The notes beneath the pieces were generated by a model. The model ran no database searches, was not told where the DNA came from, and saw only the letters and a program-made list of their open reading frames with translations. 64,000 nt of DNA from NCBI GenBank assembly GCA_027605045.1, contig JAQFWX010000041.1, forward strand, positions 310,001-374,000. The letters are read 5' to 3'. Shown piece by piece: positions 52,201 through 64,000 of this stretch. The stretch comes from Phallus indusiatus. Taxonomy: Eukaryota > Basidiomycota > Agaricomycetes > Phallales > Phallaceae. Numbering within the stretch: position 1 is the stretch's first letter; every line of letters begins with the position of its first letter. The position numbers were made by a program, and so were the translations under genes.

Positions 52201-55200
52201 TCGCACCCCAGTTACAAAGCGTACGAATTACTGGACTGGACACGCCTCAACATGTCAAAGCTTACCGATGATGTCATTAAGCGGCTTTTTGAGATGATTT
52301 TTAATCTCCATCCACCAGCATGTGTCGAGTTTTTTTACTACGTCGACCCAACCTTGTATACGCTCCAAGATTGCATACGTATGAATAAGGGGCTACTCAA
52401 AATGTATGACAGTTTGAATCGCGGTGTTGAGCAGATAAAACTCACGATTTCTCCGTAGATTGCCTTTCGAGTTATGCGATATCCATCTTAGTACAGACTG
52501 TATAATTGACGGCGATATAGTCAATCTACTCCCTTGTTTTTATTCAGGTCATTCGTGGAACAAATCTCTCATCCGGAGATTAGCAACAACAATCCATAGA
52601 CTAAAAAACACCTCAAATATTCGCTCATCTCGGGCCTTATTGTTGGGATACATCAGACAGATCATTTCTTACGGTGTGAAACAGAACACGATAGATATTA
52701 GATCCATTTCCGAGGCCATTTTCGTTGAATCTGATGTCATGAGAGACTTGTGTTGTTCCACTGCCTTGACGGAAATGGAAACCCTAGGTATGTTTATGCA
52801 ATTGTTCATTGGCCTCTTTTTGATTTCATGGTGTTTTTATCCAGCGCTCAGTGATTTGGTCCGGACTATCATTGATCCTATGAACACAGAATGTAGAGAG
52901 ACGATTCGCTCATATTGTGTCTTTTGGACCAATTATATTAAAGACACAAATGATCCAACTGCTGTATGTGAATGGGTACATGCTTGCTAGTTTTAGTTTA
53001 CTGATTAGGTTATAGTTTTGCAAAGCCTTGCCATGGATACCCTACATGAGTCCATCTGTTTTGGTTCATTGTCTTGATCTTGTCCTTCAGTCGGGAGAAA
53101 GCAAATGTGGTATTCACGTTGTACAATCGATTCTATCAAGCTTAACGCAACAACTTGACAGTCAGCACGTAGTTGAACAGCTCCAGTCTCGCATAACAGG
53201 GCTACTATCTCTTTCTTGCGAAGTTGCCGTCAACCATCTAATACTCGCGGTGCTGGAGGCAAGCCTTCCCGTTGGCTACAGTGGATCTATGGCGCATTTC
53301 ATCTCGGACTTAACTCCTACTGCCCCCATGACATTGATGACTATGGCTGAACGTTCAAGAAAAACGTGGCATCAAACACGAAACAAGAAAGATTTGGAAG
53401 ACTTCGATTCTCAATTTTTGACGCTACTGAAAAACATCGACCGAAACGGGACGTCCATTTCAACATGTTTCTATAGGCATGCGAAGGCAAGGGGCTTGTT
53501 CAAGAAATGGCTCAAAAGCAATTCCCCGCCATCGTCGTTGTCGCAGGGTTATATAGTTTGTATTTATGGTTTCTTGGATAGCACTCCATATCAAGAAGGT
53601 TTCGACGTAGAGTCGCTGGGGCCGTGGTTACAGGCACTATTTGAATGTGTCTTCAATCAGTCGAGCTCGCACCTTTTACGATCACTCTGTGTCGAGGCCA
53701 TCAGGCTGCCTTGCCAGGATTCAAAATATAGGGCTCTATGTACTGCGTGGCTGGCAAAGAACGCACGATTGATTAAACCTGATTTTTTGGACCCAGGAAT
53801 AGTTGAACTCATATCAGTGCTCAACCTATCAGGCGACGCAATCACATGGGATTCCCTACAGCCAGTTCTGGAATCGATTTTGGATTGGATTTCATACCAA
53901 TTTGTCAGTGAAGAAATCGTGAAGTCTGATAGGGAAACTGTTCGGCTTCTGAGTAAGCGAAGCCTTTGATAAGTGCTTTACTCTTCAGACTCACACTGTA
54001 TAGTTCCGGTTTTAAAGGGCCATAAATTCAAAGCTCCGCAAGTAGAAACAATCGTCAAATCCGTCATACGGAATCATCTAGATGTCCCCTGCGCTTTAGA
54101 TATTTCCACACTTCTGATTCAGGCTGCTGACTTCAAGGTAAACATGCATATTGTTCTACAAAGTTCGTTGACTCTGAAGGTTGCTAGCCAATGATCATAA
54201 ACCGGTTGCTGCAGAGCATCGTGCAACACTCTCAGCTATATAGCGTCTCCAACGGTGACTCGCTCACTAACTTATTGTATACGCTTTTTCACATGCACCC
54301 TTTAAATACATGTCAACCCAGTCATGTTATACCTCTCTTACGACTCTACCGAGGCACGATGTCGGAAGCTGATGGTAGATTGGTATCCATATTCCAGCTG
54401 TACGAGAAACAAACAAGACAATCACTTGCGTCTTTGTTCTGTCATTGGTCATCGTCGCAACTATCGACACCGTCTCAGAATATCCTTACCCCAATTATGA
54501 CTCTGGATTCGAGCAAAGTGTTTAGAACTTGCTGTTTATACCCCAAATATCGTCGTCTAAACGCGCAGTTAGGAGAGGGCTCAACTATCAATTCGGAATT
54601 GTATGATCCACTCTTCCTCATGGCGGTGGCGAGTCAAGTGATAATCGCAAACGACTACATCTCAGTTCCTGATTGGGTACAAATTTTTCGAACGAACATT
54701 TTCTCCGTTGCTGTCAGTGCACTATCTTCGAAAGATGATGATATGCGCCAAACTAGCCTTGCTATCTTGGCAGGTCTACATCAACGCATCCAAGTAAATC
54801 ATTCGTATTTCTATCTATCGAATCAACCTGACTGATGTCCTCAGAATACAGAAATGATTGAGAAAGATCAGGTCCTCTACATATTAGGTGTTTTAAAAAA
54901 TCTCCTACCGCGCGAGGACATCCCTTCAAAGCTGCCGACTTTCGTCGTTCTATTCTTGGCGCATGCTTTGCGCTGCATATTTTATCCATCGTCCTTCCTC
55001 TACCCAGCCATATCGAGATTTCTTCTTCAAAGACCCGAGTTTGACATAACGGATGTGCCACTTCTTTATTCTCTGTTATTTTCCGCCTCGGATCCACATT
55101 GGGCGAGAGAGCGGACATGGATGATTCGCTATTTGACCCAGATACTGGATGATGGTGACCTTTCCGACTGGAAAATTTTACGCAGACGACATACGTGGGA

Positions 55201-56126
55201 TTTAATCGCTAGCATGTGGCAAGCAAGTAAACCGAATGAACGATCGTTAAGGAAAAGCATACTAGAGGTAATTCATACCTTCAGATGCTAATGGTAGACT
55301 TAAAATTTATAGTTTGTGGCCACTACAACAACAAATCAGTATGCTCTACCTTCCTTGGTACTCCGGTCTCAGATTGTATGCTGGATTGAGATGCAACTCA
55401 GAAATGATATTCTATTTCCGAACGAACTCTTGGCCTGGCTCAAAATTATCGAGAACATTGTCGTATACATGGACTTCGAAAGAGCAGAGATCGCATTGAA
55501 GGGAGGTTACAGTGATTCTGTTATTCGATGTTTGGAACGAGTGTCCCATGTTCTCGGCCAACCCAATATTATTGGTATGTTTTTGATTATTATCACACGG
55601 CTTAAAATCTTACCTCTCTACAGAGAATTCTGACTTGATTCTGAAACTGGATCTAATTCATCTGGCTTCAAGAATTCTTTTGCGGATCTCGGAGAGTGAT
55701 TCAATCCTTCCTGAACGCTCTTACATAGTCGGTGTTGTCGAAAAGCTCAGTAAAATACTATTCGACCTAGAATCGTCATTACAGTGGTCGGGAAAAGACA
55801 TGCCTCCTGGCGATAAGATTTCGGACACGGATACATATGTCCTGCCGATGCCGCCTCACAAAGCGCAGAGTCTTTATGTCATCCCAAATTCCGAAGACAC
55901 CGGGCTCTCCATAACTCCTCACAGTCGTAGATCCTGGGCGTATACTGTAATCTTTCTATGGAGGATTACAATAGCTAGCGCGTCCTCAAGACCCGCTCTT
56001 TGGGACGATCTTACATATCGATGTCTCATGGTGCATTCACTTGGGATAGTTGCGCCTAATTCCAAGGAAGCCGCTCTTTTGAATTGGGTTAGGAGGATGG
56101 TATTAGATTGCATTGTAAATCATTGA
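49254..56126 (+). CDS. URB1: Urb1/Npa1, nucleolar pre-60S ribosome biogenesis factor
   Basis: A large gene of more than ten exons, separated by introns of about 50-60 bp. It starts with a basic N-terminus (M-V-K-R-S-R-S, K-K-P-R) at 49254. The Npa1 N-terminal region includes H-P-H-G-T-A-V-L-K-A-L-L near 49740, L-F-N-A-M-S-S-F-A-G-G near 49850 and L-F-F-M-R-R-R near 50010. Long helical stretches follow, with the C-terminal domain around 53020-56126 (ending L-L-N-W-V-R-R-M). In yeast, Urb1 acts early in 60S assembly in the nucleolus with Dbp6, Rsa3, Nop8 and Urb2. The family is assigned from the N-terminal blocks; exon borders in the second half are only partly worked out. Confidence 0.82.
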
Positions 56127-56236
56127 AATAAATTCATGTATACTTCAAGAAAACATGATGAATTTACCGCAAGAAAAGTTTTAGTTAAAAACTAATTGCA
56201 ATGATCTTCTTACGTAAACATTGATTTCTGCACCTC

Positions 56237-57174
56237 ATGCCCCGTCGACGTCCACAACGTAGATCACCATCAGCTGAGGCTGAAGAACCAACGGCCGATG
56301 CGAATGAGGCTGACGTCTCTAAAGCTGAGCCCCAAGCGGAATCATCGACCGTAGACGAAACTCCTGAACAGGTCGAGATAAAAGCAAAGGAGCCTCTCAA
56401 CGTGATGTATTGTGCAGGTCATAATCTTTTGGCTTCAAGGAGAAGAACAATACTATAACATTTCACAGTTTGCTCATTTCCACCTGAGTATTGCGAGTTT
56501 GGTTCACATCTAACCAAATGCAAGACGTGGCTTCAGGAATCTCATCCTGATCTATTCGAGAAATATTATAGTGAAAGTGTGTATTTGAATAAATCTATTC
56601 CATCGCAGCATTGAACATGAATTAGGTGCCTTAATTGCGAAAGCCGGTGCACTGTCTCTTGAGGCAGCTAAAAAGCTTGAAGAAGACTCTATCAAAAAAG
56701 AAGCTAAAGCAGAGGCAAAGGCAGAATCAGCGGCCAAGAAGCGTGCAGCCGCCAAGGTTGGTTGTAAACAAGTAATCGCTGTTGTAATATATTCTAATGT
56801 TTCTTGTTTTAAACAAAGGTCACGATTAAGCGAATTGAACGGAACAAGCGAAAGCACATCACAGCTATTCACGGCTTGGAAGCATTCGATATCGATTTGA
56901 AAAAGGCTGCGAAACTCTTTGCGCAGAAGTTTGCTACTGGCGCGAGCGTAACCAAAAATGCCGCGGGTCAGGTCTGTTTTTGTTTTCAAACTTTACAATA
57001 GTTGGACAGTTCGCTAAAGTATCTTAGGATGAAATCGTTGTTCAAGGTGACGTCAGCGATGAAGTGGAGGAAATGCTGGAAAAGGGCGGTGGCGCTTTGG
57101 GGCCGGGAATTGGTGGCGACAATGGGATAGGAGATATAGTCTTGGTCGAAGTAAAGGGAAAGAAAGGCGAATAA
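56237..57174 (+). CDS. TMA22: Tma22/DENR, translation re-initiation and recycling factor
   Basis: Five exons. Exon 1 (from 56237) is Arg/Glu-rich and ends V-M-Y-C-A; exon 2 continues V-C-S-F-P-P-E-Y-C-E-F-G, the family's N-terminal Cys motif. A Lys/Glu/Ala coiled segment follows, then a SUI1 domain (V-T-I-K-R-I-E-R-N-K-R-K, H-G-L-E-A-F-D-I-D-L-K, F-A-T-G-A-S-V) to the end at 57174. With its partner Tma20 (MCT-1), the protein removes deacylated tRNA from 40S subunits after termination. All junctions use GT-AG and keep the frame. Confidence 0.92.
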
Positions 57175-57397
57175 AGCAGATTGTGTCGTTGTGCACCGAT
57201 TCATTCACAACAAACAATTTCACGACATGAAAAATGCATGTATTATTCATATCAGGCATCATATTACTTGTTCAAATGGTATAAAGACAATCAGCTCCCA
57301 CTCAGCAAAGTTTCTGCTGTTGGTTTAAGCGTGCGAGGCTTCATATTGTGCTACACGTCCAAATTACCATAAAACACAGCCTATCTTTTGGCCGACC

Positions 57398-58329
57398 TCA
57401 GAACAGACGGATGGGTTTACCCATAGTAGATTTGATGTGGAGGGACCTGACGTTTTGCCAGTTTTTCTTCAACAGAGAGACGAGGAAGTTGATGCCTGTG
57501 AAGATCATAAGTCATACAGCAGGAGTTGCAACAAAGGTCCGAGGAATTGAAACTTACTCAGCATGACATTGGCTAAGACTTGGTCCTCTGACATTTCAAC
57601 GTGTCCGACAGCGACACCAAGGCAAAGAACTTTTTTCAACTGGAATTTGATGGTGGATCGAACTTCAACCAATTTGCCGTTCAAGTCTTCGCCAGAGGTT
57701 ACGGGTGTGGGGAATTTACCGGCTGCGGGTTAAAGATACATCATAAGATAAATTGATACTCGTGAAAAATACAATAGACATCACCTTTGGACAAACCGGG
57801 TCCGAGAATACGTGGGATTTGCTTAATTAGACCGTCGGAGGCCAAGAAGGCGTCGTATTTCTTGGCCAGTTTTTTTACAAGTTTCTTGTTCTTGTTGAGT
57901 CTAAGCTAGCTTTAAAAAAACTTGACAGAGCAGAAATTGAACGCGGCTTACTTTTTAAGATCATCAACGGACATGTACTCGAGCTCGATCTGCTTCGCTC
58001 GGTCGATGTCATAAGCATCGGCCAAGATACAAATGCTCATACGAGGACGAGGTACATTGGGCAATCTATGCGAGAACATGTTCAGCTTACAGTCGCGAGA
58101 TTAAGATTTTCATACGAACTTGACAGTTCCCGAGAAACGTTTGTCTCTCTGGGGGTCATAGTTTTTAAGACCAATTTGGAGTTCAATAGTCTCGACGAAT
58201 TTTCTTTTCTTCTCGCCGTTGGCTTCATTGAGAAGTTCTTTGACGGAGCCTCGCACACTTGACACTGATAATTTGCTACAAGAGATTCAGAAAAACATCT
58301 TCTGCGCGAAACTATTATACGTACCTCAT
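57398..58329 (-). CDS. RPL1: 60S ribosomal protein uL1 (L10a)
   Basis: The first exon is only ATGAG (58329-58325). The next begins V-R-G-S-V-K-E-L-L. It continues [31 protein letters not shown] type (here I-L-A-D-A-Y-D), [18 protein letters not shown] and the C-terminus [10 protein letters not shown]. It is about 217 residues, normal for the family. It forms the mobile L1 stalk that contacts E-site tRNA. Four or more short introns. The neighbour Tma22 is convergent, with the stops about 220 bp apart. Confidence 0.93.
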
Positions 58330-59027
58330 GACTGAGTAGTTTTTAGGATGGATGAATTGGAGGCCTTTAGCGCTGACGTATATAAGCAGCTGTACAGTGT
58401 AAATATTTTAGTCAGATTTCACGTGACGCGTGACGTGACAGGTTAGCGGCCGGAGTCTTCTCCTCGAATCAGCACCCGCGATTTATTGCGGAGTAGCTGG
58501 AGAACATTCGTGGTGTACATATCGCCTATTTATGCTGAATTATGACTTCAGGTGAGTTTCAAAGATTTCATTTTTTGTGGAGCTAGTGGTTTCTAAAGAT
58601 CCTCGAGACCTGGTTCACCATTCCTAGACATCGGCAACTGATATATCAATTCATCGCTTTAGGGTTTTTCTTGTATTAGGGTTTTGTTTTCATACCAGAA
58701 TCGGCAACATGTTATTGCGCATCGCTTGTGTTCGAATATGAATCTGAGGCATTGTATTGGGCTCCTCGTAGAGGGTGTCGCCCGGGACTCTGAATTGGAA
58801 TTGCAAGATTCTAGAAGGTGGTCTTCATCGACGTATAGAGAATTGGCTTCAATTTTAGTGGAATGTGAAAGAAAAGCAAGGATGAGTTGGGATCAAGGCT
58901 TGAGTCAAATCCGCGCGCTCTCTGAGTCCAACACCGCTTTCGCTTCACAAACTTGATCACAGCGCTCAGTACTCAGCGTTCGCCCCGGAACATACTCCTT
59001 ATAACAAGTCTCTAACGGCATTCTCTC
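58330..59027. other. Upstream region of uL1 and of the NACHT gene, with a weak ORF
   Basis: About 700 bp holding the divergent promoters. An open frame of 90 codons at 58684-58956 (E-L-A-S-I-L-V-E-C-E-R-K-A-R-M) looks helix-forming and might be an exon of a small gene, but I could not join it to an upstream exon in frame. Confidence 0.35.
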
Positions 59028-62000
59028 ATGGCTGTTTCGACGCAAGACATAAAAATATCTGGTAACTTCACTCTCTGATTAACGATTCCCGGCCCATCTC
59101 ATCTAGGAGTCTTCTAATAAAGATATCCGCTTGCTTAATCCTCCGATCTCATGGAAAGGAGATCCCAAGCTCGAAATAAAGATCAAGTTTATCAGCAAGG
59201 CGGCAACCGACACACAAAGCGCAGTTGGGATAGGCGATCAGGACAACAATCGCATGATCTGGAACGACCCCTTCATTTTGTATATTGAGCGTTAAAGTTT
59301 TCAATTTTATTTTTATCTTACATCCACGATTTAGTGCCGGCGATATTACTGACGACATTCTTCTGAAATTTACTGTCCAGAGTAAGCGAGTCATAAAGAA
59401 TATTATAATTGGCTCGTGCGAACACCGGGCCATTGACCTACTCGAACAACAAGGCGATTTTGGTTGGTGATGGTTGTAAAACACCGCCGTTAGTCTTGTA
59501 TTTATATGATTTCAGATCTATGCAATTTAAATGTCGTCGGAAAATGTCAATTAACATTCAACATCGAAAGAATATCTGGACTTGACGTCGTTTCGGGAGT
59601 GATAGAAAAAGCATCAACAGGATTAGCAAGTTTACCTACTTCATATGCCCCAGCCGAGGTGGCCAATGCTATCAATTCTGTAGCGCAAGTCTACAATGAT
59701 AATGAAAAGACCTGGATGTCATTTCTTGACACGTTTCACGCTTTTATGAAAGTGATGGATAGTGCTTTCGAGGTAGTTTTGTCAGCAAGCACACATCTAT
59801 TTCTTTCTGAAGTTTTTTTAGATAAACATATATGTGCAGGTAGCGTGGAGTGTTCTATCTATTATTCCAAAGGTAAAAGCACGCCCTTTTTCTCTTAAAC
59901 GTATCGACTTAAACGTATTGACTGATTTTGCAAGACTATTATCGCAAAAAAAAATCGTGATGACAAAGTCAAACAGCTATGCGACAAACTGAAGGACATT
60001 TTCGAATACATTACGGATGTGGAAACGCTTTGCAAACTTACTGCGACCCAGTCTACAGCCAGGTCTACAACTCGCTGGTCTACAATGCTTGTTACGCTGG
60101 TTCAACAAACCATTGAATGCGCACACTTTCTCAAAGCGTACGGTACGGAAAGTACAGGTTGTGTCTTTCTCAAGGTCATCTGATCCTACAATCAAGTCTG
60201 ATGCATATGTTGAAAATTTAGCGAAAAACATTGTCAAGGCAATTGGCGGGAGCGTGGATGCAAAAATTCAATCTTTCAACGACAAACTCGACCACCTCAC
60301 CAAGGTGATGACGGATTCGGTTAACCTTGAAACGAGCATTATAACACTTCGTATATCTGGGGAAATCGTTGAACAACGTATGTGAATCATCAAGGATACG
60401 CTATTATCGATCTATGACCTTGTTCCACAAGGTGAATTAACATTGCTTGGGGAAATGCCCTACGACCCTGACGCTGGATTCTTCCCAAAGAAACGATGTT
60501 TACCCGGAACCCGTCAGACATTAATCAATGACATATTAAAATGGATCAAAAACGATAGCTTGCCACAAATTCTGGTTTTAAGTGGACAGGCGGGAGTAGG
60601 AAAATCCGCAGTGGCACATACCATCGCCGGGACGTTTCAAAAACAGAACCGACTCGGATCCATGTTTTGTTTCAACAGGAGTTACCTGGACCGGCGCAAT
60701 TGTCTTTTCAGCACTATATCCCGTGACTTGGCCGACAGCGACACACTGTGGCGAAAAGAATTAGTGAAGGTTATCGATAAGTCTGCGATTCGGAAGAAGC
60801 AAGATGCCGAAACGCAGTTTGAGGAGCTCATTCTCAAACCTTCAAAGAACGTGACAATTATTGGATCTATTGTGGTTGTCGTGGACGCGTTGGATGAAAG
60901 TGGGGAGCGCAACGAACGCAGAGATATTTTGAAATTACTCTTGGACAGATGGTGCGAGCTTCCGGAAAACTACCGTATGATTGTCACTACACGTCCAGAA
61001 CAAGACATTGAGCTTCAGTGCCAAAGTTGCAATGTTCAATGTATACGGATGGGCAGTTTTAACGCAAAGGAAACACGTTCTGATATCCAAGCCTATGTCT
61101 CAGACTGCCTCGCCCCAATATCGTCAATCTTGGACGAAATAAGGCGAGATTGGCGCAGCATACTAGCCCAGCGTGCCGAGGGTCTTTTCCAATGGGCGCA
61201 GACAGTTTGCCAATTCATCAATCCCGCCATTATGCGTCCACAGCTCGTGAAGAAGAAATGGGAAGCCTGTATCTCAAACTCGTCTTCATCATTATACGGA
61301 CTATATCGTCAGATCATCTCAAACCAATCGGAAGCCGAGGACGAGGACTTTGTCCAAGACTTCAAGAAAATCATAGGCGTGATTATAACTGCGCGGGAAC
61401 CCCTGTCGATAAAAGCGCTACAAAATATCTTTGATGATATTGAAGATATCAAGTCAATACTCACCCCGTTCGGTTCTTTTTTGTTGGAGTTCATGACCTG
61501 TCAACCCCTGTCCGGCCCGTTCACACCTCTTTATTCGATTTTTTTCTCTCCAAAAAAAACGGCGAAGAAATTAATGAGTACTACATCGACACGTCAGACC
61601 AAAGCCGGATGACGCTCAGTTGTCTCAAAGTGATGGACCGGATGCTCTGCTTCAATATCTGTCAGCTCGAGACATCACACTTTGGCAATGAAGAGGTGCC
61701 TGATTTTAAAGCACGTGTCGAAAAGGCCATCCCGTCTCATTTGTCATATTCATGTCGTTTTTGGGCCTTGCATCTCCAATCCTCTCCTGTTAGCGGGGAA
61801 CTGATTCATGAAGTTCGTAAATTGATGGACGACAAATTGTTGTATTATTTTGAAGCGCTCAGTTTGTTACATGCAGTTTACCGGGGTCGTGATGTGATGC
61901 GAGAAATAGCGAATTGGTGTAAAGTGGGTGATTCTTCGCCAGTCGCATATATATATCGATGACTGAATCGCATGGTGATAGGACACAGATGATGGCTTGG

Positions 62001-64000
62001 CTGCGGATGCAATGGATGCATGCAGGTTTGGACATGATTTTCTGGACATAGTGAGGGAGAGTACGCCACACATTTATCTCTCGGCCCTTCCCTTTACTCC
62101 TCGTGATTCATTTGTGTCCAGAAAGTATCTTGATAGGTATCCTGGACTGTTCACATTCGATATTGGCCAACCTGTCAGTCCTTCACGCCCAATCGGTATC
62201 GCGCAGAAGGTTTCATCTGGCCGGATTGCCTTTTCTCCGAAGGACACATATATCGTAACTGAATATAGGAGAGGTGAATTTCTACTATGGGACTATATGA
62301 CAGGGGAACACCTCGCTTATTTGAAAGTTGGACGGGCCCGCCGGGATTCAGGGGTCTGTGATATCGTATATTCCCCTGATGGTGAATTCGTTTATTGTTG
62401 TTTTGAGAATGGTGATATCCTAATGTGGGATATGAGGACAAAGGAAATGAGGACAGAGAGATATAGGGAGATAGTCGGTGATTGCACCATATCTTCGGAC
62501 GGGCACTTTATAATCTGTGAGACGAACAACTTGGGAGCACTGGTACTCGATCGAACAAGTCGTCGGATTATTAAATGCTTCGGAGAGGAGTACCATTTCT
62601 CCGCAATTTCGCCCAACGGAAACTGGATTGCCCTTGATTGCCATGGTGAGCTGCACATATGGGATACTAGAAATCAAACGCAGCACTGTGTCATATTCGA
62701 CTATAATTGGGGGAGACTGGCACCCACACTCACTGACAGCTATATCGCATTTAAACAAGATAAGGCCACAATAGTGATCTGGGATGTGCGGACAACCACT
62801 AAACTCACCGAAATTCGACACAAAAAGTACATCAAAAGCCTTTTCCTTTCCCCCGATGATCAATATCTCCTTGTTACCTCCACCAGCTTGTACTTGATTT
62901 GGAGTGTATCTACCGGAGAATTAATCTGTCGATCCTATGTGGACGATCTCGGAAACTGTTTAGGGTTTTCACATGACTCCAAATCAATTGCATTGTACAC
63001 ACGCAATGGTTCAGTCCACGTTCAACAATGGGTTAAATCCACAGAATCAGATGATCCCCGTCGCAATGATCCTGAGAGAGTGTATGCAGTTTGGCTGCGG
63101 GGTTCATATCTCATTCTTCATTATGAGTCAATTCTAGGAGACCATCGCCTCCAGATCTCGGATGTTACAACAACAAACTCAATCACATTTGAAGCCACAC
63201 TTGAAGACGACGGACCCATTAGTGTTGCTCCCGACGAGGAACATATTCATGTGGCATACGGCAGCCACCGGGGACTCTGTTTCTGGGATGACAAAGAAGG
63301 TGAAATCATTGTAGATGCAATCCGTTCGATCACCGCACTCTTGTGTTTGGACAACTATCTTATTTCTGGACATGGAAAAACCATTAATATATGGGATAGT
63401 TGTACCAAAATGACTCGTGGTCCAATCAACTTGCCGTATGAACTAGGATCCCTTCTCCCCTTGCAAGGTACCCGTTTTGCTGTCTTTTATGACGATAAAG
63501 CGGAAGTTCGGGATTATGAATCGGGTAACAGAGTAGGGGAAACAATTACATCCAAACTTCTTGATCTCCCGATTGCTGTCTCTGCCAACGAGGAACATTT
63601 CATATGCATGTCAAAGCATGGCATCGATATATTGGATCCAACGGGAGTGAACGTGAACTCTTTTTCATTCTCACGTCCTGATCCTGAAAGGCGACTCAGA
63701 CGATCCCTCAATGGGAAGTATATGGCATGGATTGATAACCGCGAAATAAAACTGTTCGATGTGGAAACCGAAACATTGCTTGCTGGCCCATCGTTAGACC
63801 GACCGGTCTTGGACTTTTGGCTCTCTGATGACTCAAAACATATTATAACAGCGTCCCCCGGTGATGATAGGATAGGTTGGTGGGTCCCCAAATTCTTAAA
63901 TATCTGGGACATACAATCCGAAAACATGATCATTGAAACAATTCGATCCCCATTCCCTATACAGACAGTAACCTTGGATCCGAGCAAAAGACGTCTGGTA
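59028..64000 (+). CDS. NACHT-WD40 STAND protein (NLR-like), 3' end outside window, possibly broken
   Basis: Proposed start M-A-V-S-T-Q-D at 59028, with an intron at 59062-59122. A C2-like N-terminal region (K-L-E-I-K-I-K-F-I ... W-N-D-P-F-I-L) spans about 59150-59290. Helical regions follow (59530-60370). The NACHT domain starts near 60490: Walker A G-Q-A-G-V-G-K-S at 60584-60607, Walker B V-V-V-V-D-A-L-D-E near 60875, and T-T-R-P-E. A long WD40 region (I-A-F-S-P, L-W-D-Y, I-W-D-T-R repeats) runs from about 62140 past the window end. The family works in fungal self/non-self recognition and regulated cell death. Frame breaks appear near 59283, 60163 and 61495; the TGA at 60383 is probably inside an intron (GTATGT donor). 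Confidence 0.8.

Noticed and set aside
60383..60385. In-frame TGA in the NACHT gene, read as a premature stop
   Set aside because: It directly follows a perfect GTATGT donor, and an AAG acceptor about 60 nt on restores the frame, so it is most likely inside an intron.

Overview
The window is nuclear DNA of a filamentous basidiomycete, most likely a mushroom-forming Agaricomycete. Genes are broken by many introns of about 45-70 bp with GTATGT/GTAAGT donors and CTRAY branch sites. The host proteins are eukaryotic housekeeping proteins. A NACHT-WD40 gene of the type common in Agaricomycetes lies at the right end. This assignment is inferred from gene structure and protein families, not from a database match.

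Region 1 (1-21823) is a stack of nested Ty3/gypsy LTR retrotransposons. Element A (plus strand, 5' part outside the window) begins here at its protease DSG motif and ends with an LTR at 21559-21823. It is broken by a solo LTR (874-1175), by complete element B (2265-17093, minus strand, TSD AGTGC), and by two solo LTRs of a B-related family (17203-17598 and 19269-19664). B is itself broken by complete element C (4234-13063, plus strand, TSD GATAC). Every insertion boundary except A's own resolves to an exact 5-bp target duplication. The two LTRs of B, and the two of C, look identical by eye.

Region 2 (22877-35312) is gene-dense: an Sqt1/AAMP-type WD40 ribosome chaperone, a Nup98-family nucleoporin, threonyl-tRNA synthetase, a divergent pair of ribosomal protein genes (uS8 and eS17), and an Nca2-like mitochondrial protein.

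Region 3 (35313-47604) holds a possible 73-residue gene, two facing copies of a 70-77 bp repeat, and complete element D (36886-46480, TSD CAGGA, LTRs differing at one of 320 positions). D carries a solo LTR inside gag. A degenerate 36-bp tandem array with its own insertion follows.

Region 4 (47605-64000) holds a small unknown protein that may be an alpha/beta-barrel type, the large ribosome-biogenesis factor Urb1/Npa1, Tma22/DENR, ribosomal protein uL1, and the NACHT-WD40 gene, which runs off the right edge.

Three unusual things stand out. First, elements A and D (same lineage) are packed with short perfect stem-loops throughout their coding sequence and LTRs, and several stems are kept between A and D by paired compensatory changes. 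Second, A and D carry an extra ORF after pol, where env would sit, with a conserved Cys motif, a coiled coil and a shared core. Third, element C carries an antisense, intron-containing gene for a Zn(II)2Cys6-type protein between pol and its 3' LTR, and seems to join gag to pol by removing a 60-nt intron that holds both stop codons. Single-base frame breaks, several in homopolymers and one in the nucleoporin gene, suggest some residual assembly indels.
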